DNA from: Uloborus plumipes
Taxonomy: Eukaryota > Arthropoda > Arachnida > Araneae > Uloboridae
Direction of reading: 5' to 3'
DNA: 64,000 nt
Assembly (NCBI GenBank): GCA_038373865.1
Contig: JAXGGA010001104.1
Span: 65,001-129,000 of the forward strand
Of the stretch, positions 22,926 to 35,747 are shown piece after piece (within the stretch, counting starts at the first letter, position 1; the number at the start of each line of letters is the position of its first letter). A model generated the notes under the pieces. It was not told the origin of the DNA. It did no database searches and saw only the letters and a list, made by a program, of their open reading frames with translations. The position numbers and the translations under genes are program-made.

Positions 22926-24674
22926 GTCGTGGTCTTCCTTGTGATAGCATAGTTTTTTTTTTTAATTTTACGAAGTTTTTAAACTTATCGAAAACTTGAT
23001 TTTTAAAGAAATTTGTTTCAAAAATTCAATATTTTTTTTAAATTTCAGAACAACAAAAAACAGCCTTCTAATATCTTGATCATAAAAACATTATGATGTT
23101 TTCCTTTTAGAAAAAAAATGGCGCAGTTGTTAACTGGTAATCCGGAGATATGACCTATTGATCATACCAACTGAAAAAACACGTTTGATTTTTTTATTCC
23201 AAAACTACAAAAAGCACCCTCCTAATTTTTTATACATAAAAAGGGTATGATGTTGTCATAACAGAAAAAAAGTGTCGTGCATTTCTTAGTTGGTAGTCCG
23301 GAGATATGACCTATTGATCATACCAACTGAAAAAACACACTTGAATTTTTTATTCCAAAACAACAAAAAACACCCTTCCAATTTTTTATACATAAAAAGT
23401 ATATGATGTGGTCATCACTGAAAAAAAAAATTGAGCAGTTCTTAGTTGGTACTCCGGAGATATGACCTACTGAACATACCAATTGAAAAAACACAAAATA
23501 TGACTTCAGACGACCCTTGGCAAAATTCTATTTTTCAGAATCTCATTTTTGTCACTAATATTGAAGGAAAAAATAATTAGCTTTAAAATAATACGTAAAC
23601 TGGCTTAATTGAATGAAAAATGAGGAAGTTATAGAGCTTTTTCAAAATGCATACCAAAAATAAAAAAGCAAAAATTCTGAAAAAATCAAAATTTCAAAAA
23701 ATTCTACAACCCTAAATTTTTATTCAAAAAATCTAAAAAAATTAATTTGAGTTTGTCTCATAGGTATCTATCCGTAAAAAAATATTGAACAAAATCCGAG
23801 ACATGACGGCACATAGCCTTAGGCGATTTGACGTGGAACGACCCACATGCTCTTAAATGAATCCAAATGGATAGCTTTTAAAATCACTCAAACTACCATG
23901 TTTTGAAATTATTTTTTACAATGAAATATTTTTCTTCGTCTTTTAAAAAAATAACATGAATAAAATAAACATTTATCTTTCGTTTAAGATGCGTTTTACA
24001 TCAAAATAATTATTTGGAAAAAATCTAGGACATAATACACGTCTGTAGCCATTTGGCAACATTATGCAGTAAGCATCCAGAGAACACTTCGATTCATCTC
24101 TACAATTCATGAAGTATGTGCTTTGTTTATGTTTCGCGCTAGCTTCTTTCTCTTTTTGGAAGGTATAATATAATCATGCGGACCCAAAAGTGGTACTTTC
24201 GGCTGTTCTACCGTTTATAAGACCTCGCAATTATCAATGCTTAGTTGATGTTCAACAGAGTGAACAAACGAAAAATCAATAGGGAAAAGCCTTTAAAACG
24301 TGTTCACTTTAGATTTCAGTTAGCACAAACGTTGTGCTTACACGGACAAGTAAAGTCATTAATAATTTTAAAATATAGTTTTGAAAAAAAAAAAAACTAA
24401 AAAATACGCTTTTACATTGGAATGCGCTGTAATCATCACGGGTTTCCCTCTGATTTTCAAAACTACTAAATATCCGCACTTAAGTTTACATATACTTATA
24501 ATACATCAATATGCAATACAGTTTAGCCTTTAGTATTAAAAATAATATTAAATATATTACTTTTATATTTGCAAAGAACGTAAATTTTATCTTTTATTCA
24601 GAGTTACATACATACATACATACATACAAACAAACCCACATGTGAAATTAATAAAAGTGTATTAAAAAGAGACC

Positions 24675-24983
24675 ATGAGCTACAGAGGAACTAGTTACAA
24701 ACCAAAAAAAAAAGAGAAAAGAAAGAAAGCTTGCGCGAGAGAGCCTCCAAAAGACATCAGATTTGACAGAATTGATCATCGGAAAGTACAAGTACATATA
24801 AAAAATAATGTAAAATGTCAAAATGTAAAGGATTACAAGAGTACAGTGTACCAAATGTTCAATTCCTCTATTTTTTTACAAAAAAGAACTAATTTCAAGA
24901 CTATCATTTACAATCATTTTTATCTGTTGAATGCATGGTGTAGCCATTTGGCAACGAAACTATTTTTAATTAGAAAGGGGTGA
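24675..24983 (+). pseudogene. piggyBac transposase C-terminal remnant
   Basis: The frame contains PPKDIRFDRIDH (residues 24-35) followed by a basic, formerly cysteine-rich tail (VKCQNVKDYKSTVYQ..FLQKRTNFKT..NH). PxxDIRFDxIxH followed by a Cys-rich zinc-binding tail is how piggyBac transposases end. Most of the expected cysteines are gone, so the zinc-binding function is lost. The catalytic DDD domain is not present upstream. The residues after NHF are read-through past the likely original stop. Confidence 0.65.
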
Positions 24984-25092
24984 AAATTTAGAGTTAAATT
25001 TTTTTAAATATTTTTCCATGTTTTCTTATTACATTGACAAACACATATATTTTTTTCTACGAAAAATAAAAAATCATGCAGTGTAGGGTTAA

Positions 25093-25700
25093 GGACAAAA
25101 ATTCTCTACTATTTTGTTAAAATTGTTTGACCAACTTTTTAGCAACAAATAAATAAATAAAAAAATATTCTATTGAAAAGAAAAATATTAACAATAAAAT
25201 CATAAATTGATTACAGAAAAAAATTTGATTATAAATAATTGTATACTTTTTGTTTCAAATTTATTATATTATACACTAATATTAACGTTATGGAAATGAT
25301 ATGTAAACTGTTCACATGTGCCCCAGATGTTGTCACTAGTACCCCATCATCTACCTTTAGAATAACTTTCAAAAATAAAGAATTCTTAATTCAAAGAAAA
25401 ATAAATAAATAAAAATTCACAAATTTATCTAAATGCCTATATAGTGTTTTGCAATATTTTGGTTTCGATTATTAGCTAGTTTAAAATGTGTTTTCACATG
25501 AAGAAGGCAGTGATGAAATTACACACAACACCCGCTAAAATAAAAAAAAGTTTTCCTCAAAGAAACACAAAATGGCTCAGTTGCTCCGAAAGTTTCACAA
25601 GAACTGTCGCTGCCATCACTTGAGAATTTTTCATGACATTTGCTTCAAGGCATCTTAGCAAAACATGCCATGTTCGTTCACATGTGCCCCATTTCTCACA
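25093..25700. other. AT-rich DNA with a 15-bp direct repeat
   Basis: TTCACATGTGCCCCA occurs at 25311-25325 and again at 25677-25691 in the same orientation. Otherwise no feature. The two copies could be the remains of an element or an old local duplication. Confidence 0.4.
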
Positions 25701-26040
25701 CACTGTAAAAAATGAATATTGGTTTTACAGTATAATACAGTTAATTTTATAGTAACAAACTGCGAAAATTGCTAATTTTACAGTAATAAACTGCAAAATT
25801 GCTAATTTTAGTTTATTACCATGCATTTTACAGCTTTAAACTGGAACCTCTGCTTCCAATATTATACTGTTGTTATTACAGCAGTTAAATTTTACGGCAA
25901 TAAACTGTAAAATTGGTTACTTTACAGTAAGAAACTAAAATTACTGGTTTTACCGTTTATTGCTGTGCATTTTAGTTTTAAATTGAAACCTCGGCTGAAA
26001 GCATTGTACTGTAAAAACAACAGCTCATTTTTTTGCAGGG
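25701..26040 (+). repeat. palindrome-rich CACTG..CAGTG repeat, copy B
   Basis: Starts CACTGTAAAAAATGAATATT and ends ATTTTTTTGCAGGG. Interior modules with taaactgtaaaatt, gctaattttacag and aaactggaacctctgcttcc match copy A, same orientation. This is the most continuous example of the family here. Confidence 0.75.
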
Positions 26041-29000
26041 CACGTTTAAAAGAAAATGAAAAAAAAAAAAAAAACAATTTAGGAGAGACAGCCACAAAAA
26101 TCCCCTTCTCCTTTTATTGGTTTCATTTTTCATCTCTTCTCGTAGTCGATGAGTAAGACGCTATAAGAGAGCAAGAAGATGAAATGTCCCAGACTGAGTC
26201 GGGATAGTACCATTGCAAACGGCTCTTCAGCATGACACGGGCTGCGATATCACTTATAATATAAATGATGCCGGTAATAGTCTGTTACCGTAATTACCGG
26301 TCTCTACTGCTCTGTCAAGCAGCGTCGAGTGGCGGGAAAGGTGTCATGTCGGTGAAGCGAATTCGATCTATTTGTCACCACGCCCGACTTATCGTGTCGA
26401 CGCCATGACCCCAAGCGAGGATCTTCCCAAGTGTTCTTTAATTCAGTTCTGTCGTATACATTAAGTGGTGAGAGCTCATGTAAATGATATCAACGGCAAT
26501 GGTTCAAGACGTTGTTAAATGATGAGGTGGGAATAACGTAAAAATGCTTCAACAGTTCAAATACGTTAAACACATGGTATAAAGCAGGTGAAAACGCAAA
26601 ATGCAGTTTTTTAAAGTCATTTGCTTTAGGGAACAGCAGGAAATAATTTTTAATAATTTAATAAAATAAAAATCTTCAAACAAGCAGCAAATTGCCTAAT
26701 ATAGACGACAAGTCACCGAGATTTAAATAATAATAAGAATAATAATGAAATATTTAACATAATAGTAATTTTCCATCCTTTTCACGTTGTTTTTAGGCAT
26801 CTCCACATTGAGATAAACGCTTTTTTTCTAATCAAAATACGTGTTATACTATAGAATACAATTATCAACATGTAATTAGTTTAGATGAAACACGTTGAAC
26901 TGCCTTACATTATAAACGAGATACTTGGAACTAATTACACTAAGCAAACATGAATACTTAATTTTCTTGTGAATTTAGCTGTTATATGTACAAAAAAGCA
27001 GTTGCTTTTTAGGAAGTACATTTTAAAAATTGTTATGGTGATAAAATTCTGTACAACAGAGTATCTTCATTTTAAATGTTTGTACTTAAGATACAAACAT
27101 TTAAAATGAAGATACTTAATTTCAAATGTTTGCATCCTGTTGTATGGTACTTGAGAAATTTATATTGAAATCTTTCAATACACATTGTAAAATATTCATA
27201 ACTGAGATCCAAAGTGAGGCATATTCTAAACGAGATCTAGACTACTAACAGGAATAACAAGTGAATTTAAATCCTCAAACGAACAAGTTTCCCTCTTTAG
27301 AATATTATTTTATTTCGCTGTAGAGTATTAGGTTCAGCTTTTATTTCCTTAAAAAACTTATTACCTTTGTAGTTTGGTGAGGCATAAATATGACTTGCAA
27401 AAAAATAAGTAAAACTAATATCTGTTTGTTATATTTAATTCTCCCTGTTAATTTCATTTCATTGAAAAACATTGCACATTCTTAGCTTTCAAAAGAAGTT
27501 TTAATGTGTTCTGAATTGTACAGAACAATATCGCATTTCTTTCAGTATTTAGATGCTAAATGACATTCAACATCTAACGATGTCTCGTAATAGACTAATA
27601 ATAACGGGCACTGCATTAGAATTTCGTTAGAAATTTAATTTTTTCGTAAAAAATTTTTTTTAAGTATTGCTTCCTTCAAAAAATTATTTACACTATATTT
27701 ACAGCTGCGTATAACGAAAAATTCCATTTTATCAAACTTCAGACATCAATCTATTACATATCAATGAGAATCACTAAAGAATTGTAATAAGAACTTTTTG
27801 AAAGCAATAAAGTTGTTCTTTAACCCTTTAAGAACCATAATCTTTTCCGCAAACTGTGGAAATTTTTTTACACATAAAGCTATTTAATAGCGAAGTAAAT
27901 ATCGTGTAAGTCAAATTTTCCGCAATTTGTTCATTAGAATGTGCGTTAAATGATACCTAAATAGATGCAAAGCGGCAACTATTTTCCAGATTTTTTTAAA
28001 ATTTATTATTCAACTGAGAAATATTTGGATAATTAATCACACGACCTATATTTAATCTTTAACTAAAACGGTAATCTTGAATAAAAGTAGAAGCTAAGAT
28101 GCATTTCATTTCAGGATGCATTACATTTCAGTAGACATGAATGTGTATATATTTTAAAACAATAATTCATCACCATTTTTGCCAAGATTACGATTCTGTT
28201 GTTTCAATAATACAGATGAAATATGCTTTATATTCATTTTCAGTCGATAATTCACAAAGTAAATTTTTAACTTCAGAGGTATATACTCCCCATGGTCCTT
28301 GAAAGGCAAAGGTGAAAGTTTGCGAGATTTTTCATTTCAATAATTCTTCTAGTTATGCTTTTTTAAACAAAAATGTCATGTTTTATTTGTAAATAAATGT
28401 TAAACGAGTGTAAGGCGATTTCTTACTACAGAATAGGGAGAATGGTCGAATCATTCATTATATTAGCATTATGTTAAAAATTGAAGTTCATCATAAAGTA
28501 GTATAAACTTTATCTGTCCCCAAAAAATCTATCTGTACCCCAATTATCTTTAGCAGAAATAATACATTTCGTTGACGAATTAGGAACATTCTCAAATTCG
28601 AAACATTAAGTGAAATTTTCAAAATTTATTATGAAAAAAACGTGCATTAAAGTAGAATTTCCCTAAACATGTGTTTTTTGTCAAAAATATTTTTGCCTAT
28701 GCAATCTATATTACAACTTTACCTTGGGTTGCATCCATGTAATTTTAAGATAAATGCACTGCATTTAAAGTTTAGATGCTGGCCTGCATTCAAATGAAAT
28801 ACATAATATTAGTTTAATCAATTACATTGTGCAATAGCATTTGCATTTCAAACTCGCTAGACTATTTGTAAGAAAAATTGATTGGAAATTCAAAACGAGA
28901 TCGACGAATAAAGATTTAACTAAAGTAGAACTTCAGTTGAAAGAAACGTAAACGTAGGGTGCAAACATAAATACGTACAACAAATGAGCAAACTCGGAAC

Positions 29001-29978
29001 GGTAAATTTAACTGAGTTATGTCAGCTGGAAGTAGATGGATGAGAAAGCAAAGAAATAATGGCTAAGATTTATGAAACCAATTAAAAGAATAAATTCAGC
29101 AAAATTATAGTTGTCGGTAGACAAGAAAATTAAAAATCCACAAAATGGCTTTTCATCCCACAGCGTCTGACATTTTAAAATTCATTGCAATAGCAACCCC
29201 CGTTGGAACGGTAAAATTGAAAGCGATGAGCCCAGAAAGTACATCAGTCAACCGATTCGTTCATGCAAAATGGGAACTACTTTTGACTGCGTTGGTGTTG
29301 GAACATCTGCAGACCCTTGTAATCCGCTGTCGGTTGGCCTTTTGAGATCTCTTCCACTCTCCTCTTCAAAAGCGTCGGTAATCCGCCGATTATTCTTGTA
29401 GAGTCAAAGGCACTCACGGGAGTGATCCTCTTTTTATTATTGTATCCCCATCCCTCCTTTCTGTCGAAGAATCACCGAAGTAGAGTTTTGAAAAAGACGA
29501 GCTGGTGGAAAATTTGTTTTCGGTTTGGTGGAAAATAATTTATTTACAGCGGTTATCGAGGGAAGAAAGAGTACAATGATTTGTCAAAATGGGTGCTGTT
29601 GCTTGGTTACTTTGCTATTGAAGCTATAAAAATATTCCGCCCTCTGATGATTTCTGGTAGTCTTCTGAACTATTTCTACGATTGTGGAAGAAAAACAATA
29701 AATAGTCATCAAAAACTCCTCTGATTTGAGCTATAACGTCATGTGCCGCATATGCCATATGCTGTATTGAAAACGAAGAGAGGAAGCTGTTGTTGATTCC
29801 GAGGGCGGGTCACGGGAGTCACGGGGTCAGTGTGACTTCCCATTTTTTTTTCCTTATTCAGAAATTTGGAAACATAATTACAATAGGGCAATTTTTAAAT
29901 GACCGTAAAATCCATTTTCTTTAGATGTTCGTGTGTGCTGTACATACCAGTATTTTATCATTGGAAAAGTTCGGCAAA
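26041..29978. other. unassigned DNA with two GC-richer islands
   Basis: Two blocks stand out: 26160-26480 and 29130-29480, both clearly richer in GC and in CpG than the AT-rich DNA between them. The second has a 66-residue open frame (29145-29345) with no known domain. Neither block has terminal repeats. They may be regulatory DNA. The rest is AT-rich and featureless apart from the palindrome at 27061. Confidence 0.3.
27061..27115. repeat. perfect inverted repeat, 24-bp arms
   Basis: Arm 27061-27084 (GTATCTTCATTTTAAATG..) is matched without error by 27092-27115, around a 7-base spacer CTTAAGA. A partial third copy (caaatgtttgcat) follows at 27123. The DNA could extrude a long hairpin. No terminal signals of a transposon. 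Confidence 0.9.
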
Positions 29979-29980
29979 TA

Positions 29981-30625
29981 GGGTAGTTGTGACCTATTAA
30001 AAATCCCCATTTTGATCATTAAATATCGTTACTTGACCCTCAAAACTCCAAAATTCACCACTGCCGTATTTTAAAACACAACGATTGATTTTTAATGAAT
30101 TTTTAAAAATCCGACGCGCAAAAGCGCGCTTTTCTGATACGACACGAGTTACGTCACTCGGCCTCAATCCTCAGCTCTCCGCGACGGACTCATGTTATCG
30201 CTACGGACATTTTGAGCGCGTAGTTATTTTTAATTTTTAGATATTTAATAATCCTTTTGATGCATGATGGAGACAGGATACGTCAAAGGACAGTCCAACA
30301 ATCTCCCTCAAGTGACATCAATGATGGTTTTTGCCTATTTTCGAGAGGACGAGCGATTTAAATCTTCCAAAATCACAAGGAGTTAATAGTCTTCAAGTGC
30401 GTCTTCAACGTAGCCAAGCGTTTCCCTCGCTTCTCCTCGTCGGCTGAGGCGCGGCGGAAGTACCGATGACGTTTCTTCCGCTGCCGAGTGACGTCACATT
30501 TTCTTGAACTTTAAAAATTATTTAAAAAAAAACTACTTATCGTATCGCAAAAATTTTTTCACCGATGATGTTCACACATGTTACTCTATCATATAAAAAT
30601 AAAATTGAAAAATCGAAAACTACCC
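29981..30625. mobile_element. TA-flanked element with CpG-rich core
   Basis: Ends GGGTAGTT and AACTACCC are inverted, and TA lies outside both (29979-29980 and 30626-30627). The interior is AT-rich at the edges and CpG-rich in the centre, with gacgtcac, tgacgtaac-like and gcgcgc words at 30110-30500. No protein recognised. Consistent with a non-autonomous Tc1/mariner-like element, though the terminal match is short. Confidence 0.5.
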
Positions 30626-30627
30626 TA

Positions 30628-33600
30628 TTGAAAATTTTCCCGTTTCAACAATTTAAGATAAGAGTACCCTTGGCTTCATTGTTGGTATAAATTGTCTAAA
30701 TGTCAATAAACTATATAACAGGATTTTTTTGTTTCAATACATGTTATAAGCTACCGACACAACAGCAACAATCAGTAGTAGCATTCAGTATTTCATTCCG
30801 ATATTTAGCTTGTATCTGGTAGAATCAACTTTTTAGTCATCGACATTTGTGATATGAATCCCTGTAAAACATTCTTTTATTCATCGGTTTGCAATAAGCT
30901 ATTAGGTATTCCAGATGGTTTCTTACTCGCTCTAAGGCAAAATCATATCCCATTTTGTTCTTTTGCAACTTCTACTTAGTTTCAAGCAACTTCTGAATAA
31001 TCTGTTCTTGCAATTTCATATATCTCTTTCACAGCAAAAACCATGAAATTTCTCTAAATTTGATGGCGTAGTTCTCTATATTTAATGCAGTTTTGTGCGT
31101 GTGAAAAAATCTAAGAAATATGCATATTTTTTAGTGACGTCCAGAATTAACCATGTCGAGGCGTGTCCAGAATTGGGGATCACATCCAATATCGCAACAA
31201 GGTGTTGTATTTCACCATCATAACGTTAGATCCCAACCAGTCCGATCACTCTCATCAAAAATTGTTGCAAATTGCACTGAAGACACCAAATTGTTTCTGA
31301 CATGAAAGTTTTTTGCTTAAAAAAAAGAAATATGTTTTGAGTGCAAAATCTTGAAGTTACCTGAAAGATGACAAAGTTTATCTTCCAAATTGGATATTAC
31401 ATTGGATAGTATAATAAGTTCCCAGGAAAATTGTAGCTTTCATTTATACCGTAAAAAAAAAATTCAATTGCTTTTTGCGCTACTCAATACTTAATTAGAT
31501 ATCACAAATGTAACGAATTCATAATGTTTTTTCAAAATCGTGAATAACGTTTTAAAAAACTAAAGTCGTGAGAATTTGAAGCATGATATGAACACTGACG
31601 CATTACAGATGAGTGATCGATTAAATGCCATTTCACACTCAATAAAAAAAATAGCCACATCCATTTAACAATCGCTACATCTTTCTTCACAATCAGCAAT
31701 AATAGAGCCGTCACAATAATATCTCTGTTGCACAAATACGCTCGGTCCCGAGGGTCTGTGTCATCACAGGGTCTGGATAGGGAACGGTTGTCCAACAAGA
31801 ACGGGGTGGCGGGTGGGCGTTGTGACGTTTGTGCACACCCATGATTAATGAGGCAAAGTGGGAGCGGAATGCCTGACTTTGGGTTAATCAACTGCGTAAT
31901 CGACCGGGATCGAATTCCCTTATTGTCCCATTTGCTGTGTATTGCGGTGCCCGCGCGGAACTATAGACGCTCCGTTGCAAATACTGGTTTTCCACATTTG
32001 GCCCAGAATTGGCCATTAATTTCATGTACTAAAAAAAGTGAACAGGTAAATCATTTGAAATTGCGAAGAAGATTAATTTTCATCTTTTTTTTATTTTTTG
32101 TTATAGAAATTGTCTCGTGATTTTTGCATTGCCGTTCAATTCCGGAAATGTTCGTTATTACTTGACAACTAAGCACTGAAAAAAATGAAATGACTATTTT
32201 GGGCCGATGAATATAATAGAGCAGTGATTCTTAAAAAGTGCACGAGGCTTCTGGAGAACCGTGGGATCTTCACAGGAGTTCTGAAAAATTTTGAAAATAA
32301 TTTTGTAAATAAATAGAGACATTAATTGTGAAACTTTTGCAATATTTCGTGGCCCCTTGCAGTAAAAATTGAGCCATGTGCTGCACGCAGGAAGCACGCA
32401 TTCAGAAATTTTGCAGCAGTAAGTATGATCCATCTGAGGGGCCCCTTGAATTACAAAATTGTTGAGCAAAATAACGTAAGAGGCTCCATTGTACATCTTT
32501 TTACCATTTCATCTGCCCACACATCCCAAAAAATTGTACCCCTGTTAAAAAAAAACTAGTTTACTGCAGCCATTTGCACCATGATCTCTCTATTATCATT
32601 TGCATGGCTCAGAGTGCAGTACACTGACTTTGTAAACAAATAATACTCCACCTATATTTCACTTAGGAACCATACACATTGACAACTATGTCACACAGGA
32701 ACGATCTAAATATCATTGATATTTAATATGTGTTATTAGCATTTTTTGCTTTTTTAACATTGTCGCTGAATTCATTACACAATTTTATTTTCCTAAAGTA
32801 TTCGGCAATTGCTTACCAAAAAAAAAAAAAAAAAAGTGAAAGCGGTTTTTTTTTTTTTGCTTCTGCTCACAAATAAATTTATTATGTTGTGTCAAGATTT
32901 GAAAAGGCTATTGGTTCGTCAGTATCCAAAATATGTTTCAAAAGCCTCATAGCAAAAAAGATGGAGAAAACACCGTTGAAAATACGAAATGCTTTCTATG
33001 TCTTCCAAAAAAACAGCAATAAATTTAAAATTCACTCCAAATCCTTAGCAAAAAAAAAAAAAAAAAGGTCTTTCCTCATCTATGAATCTCGCTTATCAGT
33101 GTCATGAAACAAGCAAGAAATAGGAAATACAAAATTTTTTTGCGCCAAAAATCGGCATAAGAGCTCTCCGATGGGAAAGGCCAATAAAACTGGCTCACAA
33201 TTATTATAATTCATTGATTTTAGTTACATAAATACACGGAAGTAAGTTTGTCTGATGCAGAACGGGCTAAATACTGTGAGTGATCAAGCAGCTCATTGAA
33301 AATTATATTATAATTTAATCCCGGTTGAAGTACTAAATAATAACGAATACTTCATAAGTCTATGCAGCAAAATCTGTACTTTAGAGAGATAATACAATCA
33401 CTAAACACCATTAGTTAATGCCTAGTTCTCCAGATTTTCAGAACCTCAAGAACAAGATCGAATAAATTTTAAGCTCCAATTAACTCAAAGCTCAATTCAC
33501 TCTCTCATTGATTATTCATCGCAAGCCTTATTACATAAACTTGTTCGATGATCATAATTAGAAATTTGATGATTTCAAATTTAACGGTAGTAGTTTGAAG

Positions 33601-33858
33601 AATAGCTTCAGTTGCTTCAATATATGATTTGAAATTCATTCTCTCATGCATTAGCAAGGATTGGGTAAATTAGTAACTAGAGATATTCAATCATCTTTAA
33701 TTCGGTATAATGGAGGAAATATCCTAAGCCATAATCCAGCCTTGTATGGGAAACATATTTGGTAATATACTATGCGGAAATGACTGGGTCATGTATATTT
33801 ATAGACATAGGCGAAAATATTTATAGAAATAGGCGAAAATAAGTTGAAAATAAATTAA
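30628..33858. other. unassigned DNA with a GC-richer island
   Basis: 31730-32000 is GC-richer, with ggcgggtgggcgttgtgacg and related words, and overlapping frames on both strands (minus frame of 119 residues, plus frame of 90) without a known domain. At 32221 cagtgattcttaaa..gagaaccgtggg resembles a hAT left end, without a partner. Long A and T tracts lie at 32818-32860 and 33050-33066. Confidence 0.3.
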
Positions 33859-34087
33859 TGGGGCCTCGGTGGCTCAGAGGTAGAAGTTTCACCTCGAAAG
33901 CAAGAGGTCGCGGTTTCGATTCCCGCCGGTGCCCTGTGTGTTATCTCTCCTCTTTGTGTTATGAATCTTTCGTGTGCTGTCTTATATATGTTAGTAAAGA
34001 AGTCCAACCTCTCTAGAGGCAATGGCACCCACTCTCTACGCAGTATGTTTTAAAAATTATGCACACACGACAGCAACAACAACAAAG
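33859..34087 (+). mobile_element. tRNA-derived SINE
   Basis: The head has a polymerase III A box TGGCTCAGAGG (33870-33880) and B box GGTTTCGATTCC (33912-33923) at tRNA spacing. The acceptor stem is poorly paired and the anticodon loop region appears one base too long, so it is not a working tRNA. A tRNA-unrelated body follows, ending in a short AAC-rich tail (gcaacaacaacaaag). TAAATTAA flanks the unit on both sides (33851-33858 and 34088-34095), a target duplication. Such elements are copied by LINE machinery. Confidence 0.8.
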
Positions 34088-34095
34088 TAAATTAA

Positions 34096-35747
34096 GGGTT
34101 ACAGAATGATTGTCAACATTACTGAATCAAATCAGAGTTAGTACACGTAGAACATTTTAAAAACAGTTTCACATTTTGTCCGTTATATACTAAAAACTTT
34201 CCCAGTTCTCCTACTTGATTTCATTTGCACAACTGCTCACGGAGGGACAATATTTTCCTTTGCTCAAACTACGAATGTAGAATCGCAAACCTCAATTGGC
34301 GCCTTTTCGAGACAGTAAATCAATCGCGTTGGCGAACTTCCACCTCCAAATAAACCAAGAAAAACACCAATCATAATAATGTACCACCACATGCAACGCG
34401 CTGGGACCCCTGCAGAGACAGCGAACCCGCTCCTGCTTCCGAAAAACCAAACATCAATTTTTCATTCGGACCTCAAGATACAGGCCGAAAAATTAAAGCT
34501 TCATTGTCCTCCAGAGTTCCAGTAGTCGCGTGGCTTTTGCCAGAACACTTGGGGAACCCCCCTAGGGTGCTCAGGCTCACCTGCTCAGGAGGGTGGGGGT
34601 GACAAAACCACGCTTTTCGACTGTCACGTGAACGCATGATTTATCGGAACCACAGGAAAAAGATGGATGATGGGATCTGGATGCGAAATCAGATCTTCCA
34701 GTATCACGTTTCAATCTGCGTATCTACAGCTGGGAAGCTTAATACCAGGTCTTTATGAGGCTTTAGATAAAGGCACCTCCTGCTAAAGGTTTTTCTGAGC
34801 TTTGTACAATCTTGTTCTACAACAGTGGTCCCCTTTAATCTCTATCTCCGAATCATTAAGACTTGTTAAATTGTCGAAGATAAGTGACAGAAGCTATTGT
34901 TGTGACGTAAAATAACATTTACAGGCTGCTTAAGATCAGATCGGAAAGAGAAGTTTTCTGTTCCACTTCTCTTTTCTGATTTCTGATTTCTAATTCTGAT
35001 TGAATTAAATAAAATACATTTTTTATTTGAGAAAAAAAGGCATGGTGTGTACATTGGTAAGGTGAAAGTGAATAAAGCGCATCAGCTACAATACCAATTC
35101 CCTTTTTTTAAATGCATATAAACAAACAAAAACAAATTTCTTCGTACGTGGAAACTGTACTGACGCTGTGAGGTTCAGCCATTATCCTGCAAGGAACTAT
35201 TGTATTCTAGTTTGGGGTTTCTTTGTCATTTCATTTCCATAATTCTACCATGTTCCAAACCTTTCTACATTTTTGGCTCTTGGAGGTACTTTCAAACCTT
35301 GGGGGTACTTTTAATGCAAAGTACTTTAATTTTCATCAGATGGATGAAATATATATACAGATGAAAATAGATAAATGAATAAACAATGTTCAAAAAAAAA
35401 ATTGTGATGTATTTCTCTTCTCAAGATTACATTTTAAACACATAAGCAAACGAGCAAACATTCAGAAAGAGAGATGTGTGATTGCCATCTTCTTTATGTT
35501 TTCAAAAATAATTTATTAGTTTAGAAATTCTGTTATTACACAGAATGTTATTCAAAATTGCCAACAAGAGGAGAAAAAAGAGTTTTTTAATGAATTTACC
35601 CTTCAAGGAGTTATTGAATTGAACTTTAAAAGAAAGCTTCGGCAAATTATTTCTCAAGTCTGTTTGAATTTTCCTTGAAAATAATTTGTACCCTATGTCA
35701 ATAATCTTTAACAATATTTTAATAGAACTTTTGTTGTTTTATTATGC
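34096..35747. other. unassigned DNA with a GC-richer island
   Basis: 34240-34700 is GC-richer, with ccaccacatgcaacgcgctggg, ggcgcc-like and cacgtg-like words and no convincing frame. It may be a regulatory block. The remainder is AT-rich. Confidence 0.3.

Larger units (their letters stand above)
21312..23843. mobile_element. foldback transposon with arms of nearly 900 bp
   Basis: The left arm (21312 to about 22195) is repeated inverted at about 22970-23843. The ends read GGCTCATTCCACGTCAAATC and, from the right, GGGTCGTTCCACGTCAAATC. ACAT lies on both sides (21308-21311 and 23844-23847), pointing to a 4-bp target duplication. Each arm contains three tandem units of about 156 bp. The central 770 bp carries a minus-strand frame with the WHFFATSHGK motif. 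The termini resemble those of the elements at 38.2 and 39.8 kb (GGGTCATTCCA). I do not recognise a named superfamily; a 4-bp duplication is known for Chapaev, Sola and Academ-like elements, among others. Confidence 0.7.
21144..25088 (+). mobile_element. piggyBac-like element with decayed transposase
   Basis: TTAA flanks both sides (21140-21143 and 25089-25092). The inverted ends are CCCTACACTGCATG, 14 bp without mismatch. A phrase near the left end (gcatggtgttgccaattggc) recurs as gcatggtgtagccatttggc at 24932 and as tgtagccatttggcaac at 24043, suggesting subterminal repeats. The plus strand near the right end keeps a recognisable piggyBac transposase C-terminus. A 2.5-kb foldback element (21312-23843) is inserted inside and accounts for most of the length. 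A CATA microsatellite sits at 24606-24635. The bulk of the transposase has been lost. Confidence 0.75.

Noticed and set aside
32194..32496. hAT element or 100-residue minus-strand gene
   Set aside because: Only a weak hAT-style left end (cagtgattct) and no right end or duplication; the frame has no domain.
33861..33935. Functional tRNA gene
   Set aside because: Acceptor stem mismatches, an anticodon loop of apparent eight bases, a SINE body after it and a target duplication around the whole unit.
34819..34860. hAT left end (cagtggtcccc)
   Set aside because: No partner end, no 8-bp duplication and too short a match.
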